From Flavobacterium piscinae (GTDB lineage: Bacteria; Bacteroidota; Bacteroidia; Flavobacteriales; Flavobacteriaceae): a DNA stretch of 64,000 bases. The DNA lies in contig NZ_SBKQ01000002.1 of assembly GCF_004122145.1 (NCBI RefSeq), positions 186,001 through 250,000 of the forward strand, given 5' to 3'. The notes under the pieces are model-generated. The model was not told the DNA's origin. It did not search any database and saw nothing but the letters and a program-made list of their open reading frames with translations. The position numbers and the translations under genes are program-made. Shown here one piece after another: positions 62,329 to 64,000 of the stretch (position 1 is its first letter; the number at the start of each line of letters is the position of its first letter).

Positions 62329-63513
62329 TTATATAGTTTTTAATTTAAAAAGAATCAATCGAATACAGCTATGTCCATTCGTGTCAAAATCCCAGTAAAG
62401 CTTATGCATTCTGATTCCATCCATCGTGATAAAATTGTAAAAATGCTGCGATTTGTCCGCCGTTATTTCATAATTAATGTTTTCGGGCTTAATTGAAGAA
62501 TCTTTAAAACCATACTCAGACTCACCGCGTGTAGCATCTTTTCTAAAGTTGGAAGACAAAGCATCTGAAAGTGAATATACATTTAGCCATTGAATTTTAT
62601 TCTCCATCAATAAATTTCGATTTAAAAAATACTTGCTGTAATATGAGTTTACAAATTCATATGGATTACCAATTGTGATCAATACTTCTGAATGTTGCTG
62701 CGTATTGTTTGAGGGTATGGTACCTAATGGAAATAGGAAATCCATTGCAATGAGGGAGCCAAAACTATAACAATGATATTGAATTTTCGAATCGGGTTCA
62801 TGTTCTGTGATATAATCAACCAGCAAATCTAAATTACCCATGATTACTTGACTTTGAATACCATCATTCAAATAACGGTCAGCACAGGCAAACTCTGTGG
62901 CAATTGAAGTCACAATAGTTTTAGATTCAGGAACCAATAATAGAATAAAAGTTGTCAGAGGAACAGATAACTTATATAGACTGACTAAAAAAGTACATTT
63001 TTTTAAAAAGTCTAAATGAAGGCCATTCAAAATAGCCTTTCCTCCGGTAAAACCACTTACCATGTCTAACGTGGCCGGAATTAGAAAAATAATTGCGAGA
63101 GATATGATAATGAGAATAAAAAAAGCATAAAAAGATAAATAGGGACGGTTATAATGATCAGGAATAAAAAGGCGTTTAATTAACTGAGGTGATTTTTTTA
63201 AAACTAATCCACATAAAATTAAATTTTTAACTAAAATATTTTGCTTCTTAAAACGTTCAGTCAAGAGTTCATGGTAGGCAAATTCATAAAATGTGTAGGC
63301 AACTTGATTGGTATTGGTAGAACCCTCCTTAACTAATCGAACCACTTTTGCTGATTGCTTATCTGTGTAGGTGATAATTTCACTTTTTAAAGCATAAGTT
63401 GTTCCTTTCTCATTTACATGAAGTTCATTTCTAAAACGCTCAGCATACTTTTCTACATTTTCATTGTGAAAAGATTGACCTAATCCGGATATATAAATAC
63501 CTACTTTATGCAT
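62329..63513 (-). CDS. Membrane-anchored putative alpha/beta hydrolase
   Basis: The protein begins MHKVGIYISGLGQSF, a core alpha/beta strand, and later has the elbow-like CYSFGSLIA (about residues 245-255). Two or three hydrophobic segments (about 130-155 and 180-210) split the hydrolase fold. ITADKSQHFYNF may give the His. The membrane insertion inside the fold is unusual. It is cotranscribed with an SH3b protein (7 nt upstream) and the amidohydrolase. Catalytic role uncertain. Confidence 0.55.
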   Translation of the reverse strand: MHKVGIYISGLGQSFHNENVEKYAERFRNELHVNEKGTTYALKSEIITYTDKQSAKVVRLVKEGSTNTNQVAYTFYEFAYHELLTERFKKQNILVKNLILCGLVLKKSPQLIKRLFIPDHYNRPYLSFYAFFILIIISLAIIFLIPATLDMVSGFTGGKAILNGLHLDFLKKCTFLVSLYKLSVPLTTFILLLVPESKTIVTSIATEFACADRYLNDGIQSQVIMGNLDLLVDYITEHEPDSKIQYHCYSFGSLIAMDFLFPLGTIPSNNTQQHSEVLITIGNPYEFVNSYYSKYFLNRNLLMENKIQWLNVYSLSDALSSNFRKDATRGESEYGFKDSSIKPENINYEITADKSQHFYNFITMDGIRMHKLYWDFDTNGHSCIRLILFKLKTI

Positions 63514-63520
63514 ATTTAAA

Positions 63521-64000
63521 TCAAAAAGTAAGATACGATTTACTCACCCATTTGTCATCCAAACCTATCTTACACCAGTCATTACTCTCCTCATGAACAA
63601 AAATTTCCTCGTCTTTCAACACACTGGATGTTTTTGGAAAATGAGTTCCGGGTCCGGTTCTTACATTCAAAACGGTTGTATTCACAGTTGCTCGTTTTAC
63701 CTCTTGAGTAAACCTACCGGAAACCCAATGTTCCATGGAATGGGATATTTTGTACCAATTATCTTTTTCCGCATAAACCCTTAAAACAGCTCCCATCTCA
63801 ATACTTGAACGCTCTTTTGCTCTGGCACTGCTTGCCTTAGGTGCAGTTCGTATATTCAACACACTTGCGGTTACACAAACATACTTTAAAACAGAGGTAG
63901 TATCCGTTTTTATGAGATGTCCAAGTAACTTGGCAGTAACCAAAGGAGCAAAATTATTTTCAAAATCACGGACTTTATTACCACCAAAAAAATTGGTGCC
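63521..64000 (-). CDS. SH3b-domain protein, 5' truncated by window edge
   Basis: The frame is open to the last base of the window, so the N terminus is missing. Two bacterial SH3 domains are visible (ASVLNIRTAPKASSARAKER and TTVLNVRTGPGTHFPKTSSV, each followed by a DNWYKI or NDWCKI strand and W-V-S). The upstream visible residues (FFGGNKVRDFENNFAPLV) suggest a longer protein, perhaps a peptidase domain. SH3b repeats usually bind cell-wall peptides. First visible gene of the minus operon. Confidence 0.78.
   Translation of the reverse strand, partial: GTNFFGGNKVRDFENNFAPLVTAKLLGHLIKTDTTSVLKYVCVTASVLNIRTAPKASSARAKERSSIEMGAVLRVYAEKDNWYKISHSMEHWVSGRFTQEVKRATVNTTVLNVRTGPGTHFPKTSSVLKDEEIFVHEESNDWCKIGLDDKWVSKSYLTF

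Overview
The window looks like a chromosomal stretch from a member of the Flavobacteriaceae, close to Flavobacterium. The evidence is strong A+T richness, secreted proteins with C-terminal type IX secretion (T9SS) sorting domains, the tonB-folC gene order, a Bacteroidota-type promoter (TTTG / TAnnTTTG) before a tRNA gene, an RteC-family regulator, and carboxypeptidase-like regulatory domains.

Layout. (1) 1-2223 is backbone: the 3' part of an energy-transducer tonB gene, folC, and a tRNA-Val(TAC) gene with promoter and terminator. (2) A tyrosine recombinase (2438-3673) follows the tRNA, the usual arrangement of an integrative element. (3) 3.9-57 kb is a very A+T-rich accessory region in which almost every gene is on the plus strand and most products are exported. 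It holds two T9SS cargo proteins (one a trypsin-like protease), lipoproteins, six intact beta-lactamase-family serine hydrolases plus remnants, an S41 peptidase, alpha/beta hydrolases, thioredoxin-like proteins, two retropepsin-like proteins, HExxH proteins, and several one-component regulators, three of them membrane-anchored. One unit pairs a YCII protein with an ECF42-like sigma factor. (4) 56.9-60.8 kb looks like an element maintenance module: RteC-like regulator, a candidate operator, an excisionase-like HTH protein, a replication-organiser-like protein and a DnaC-like ATPase. Two spacers here carry short dispersed repeats. (5) 60.86-64.0 kb is a minus-strand operon (SH3b protein, membrane-anchored putative hydrolase, amidohydrolase) that runs off the window. 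The right end of the element is not recognisable here.

The most notable observation is a pair of integron-like gene cassettes without a visible integron integrase. Cassette 1 (36196-38187; marR plus serine hydrolase) is inserted cleanly into a duplicated alpha/beta-hydrolase gene, and the intact copy nearby (34628-35872) preserves the empty site. Cassette 2 (42004-42932) carries osmC plus a DUF1272 gene. Each ends in an attC-like imperfect palindrome of almost the same span (109 and 108 nt) with related arms, and each has an outer repeat at its 3' site that is complementary to the cassette's own 5' end. Around cassette 1 there is a 0.66 kb tandem duplication, a chimeric lysE/hydrolase ORF and a lysE gene broken by an amber codon. 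The island therefore seems to grow by capture, duplication and decay of single-gene modules. All function assignments come from reading motifs and family resemblance by eye; no database search was run.
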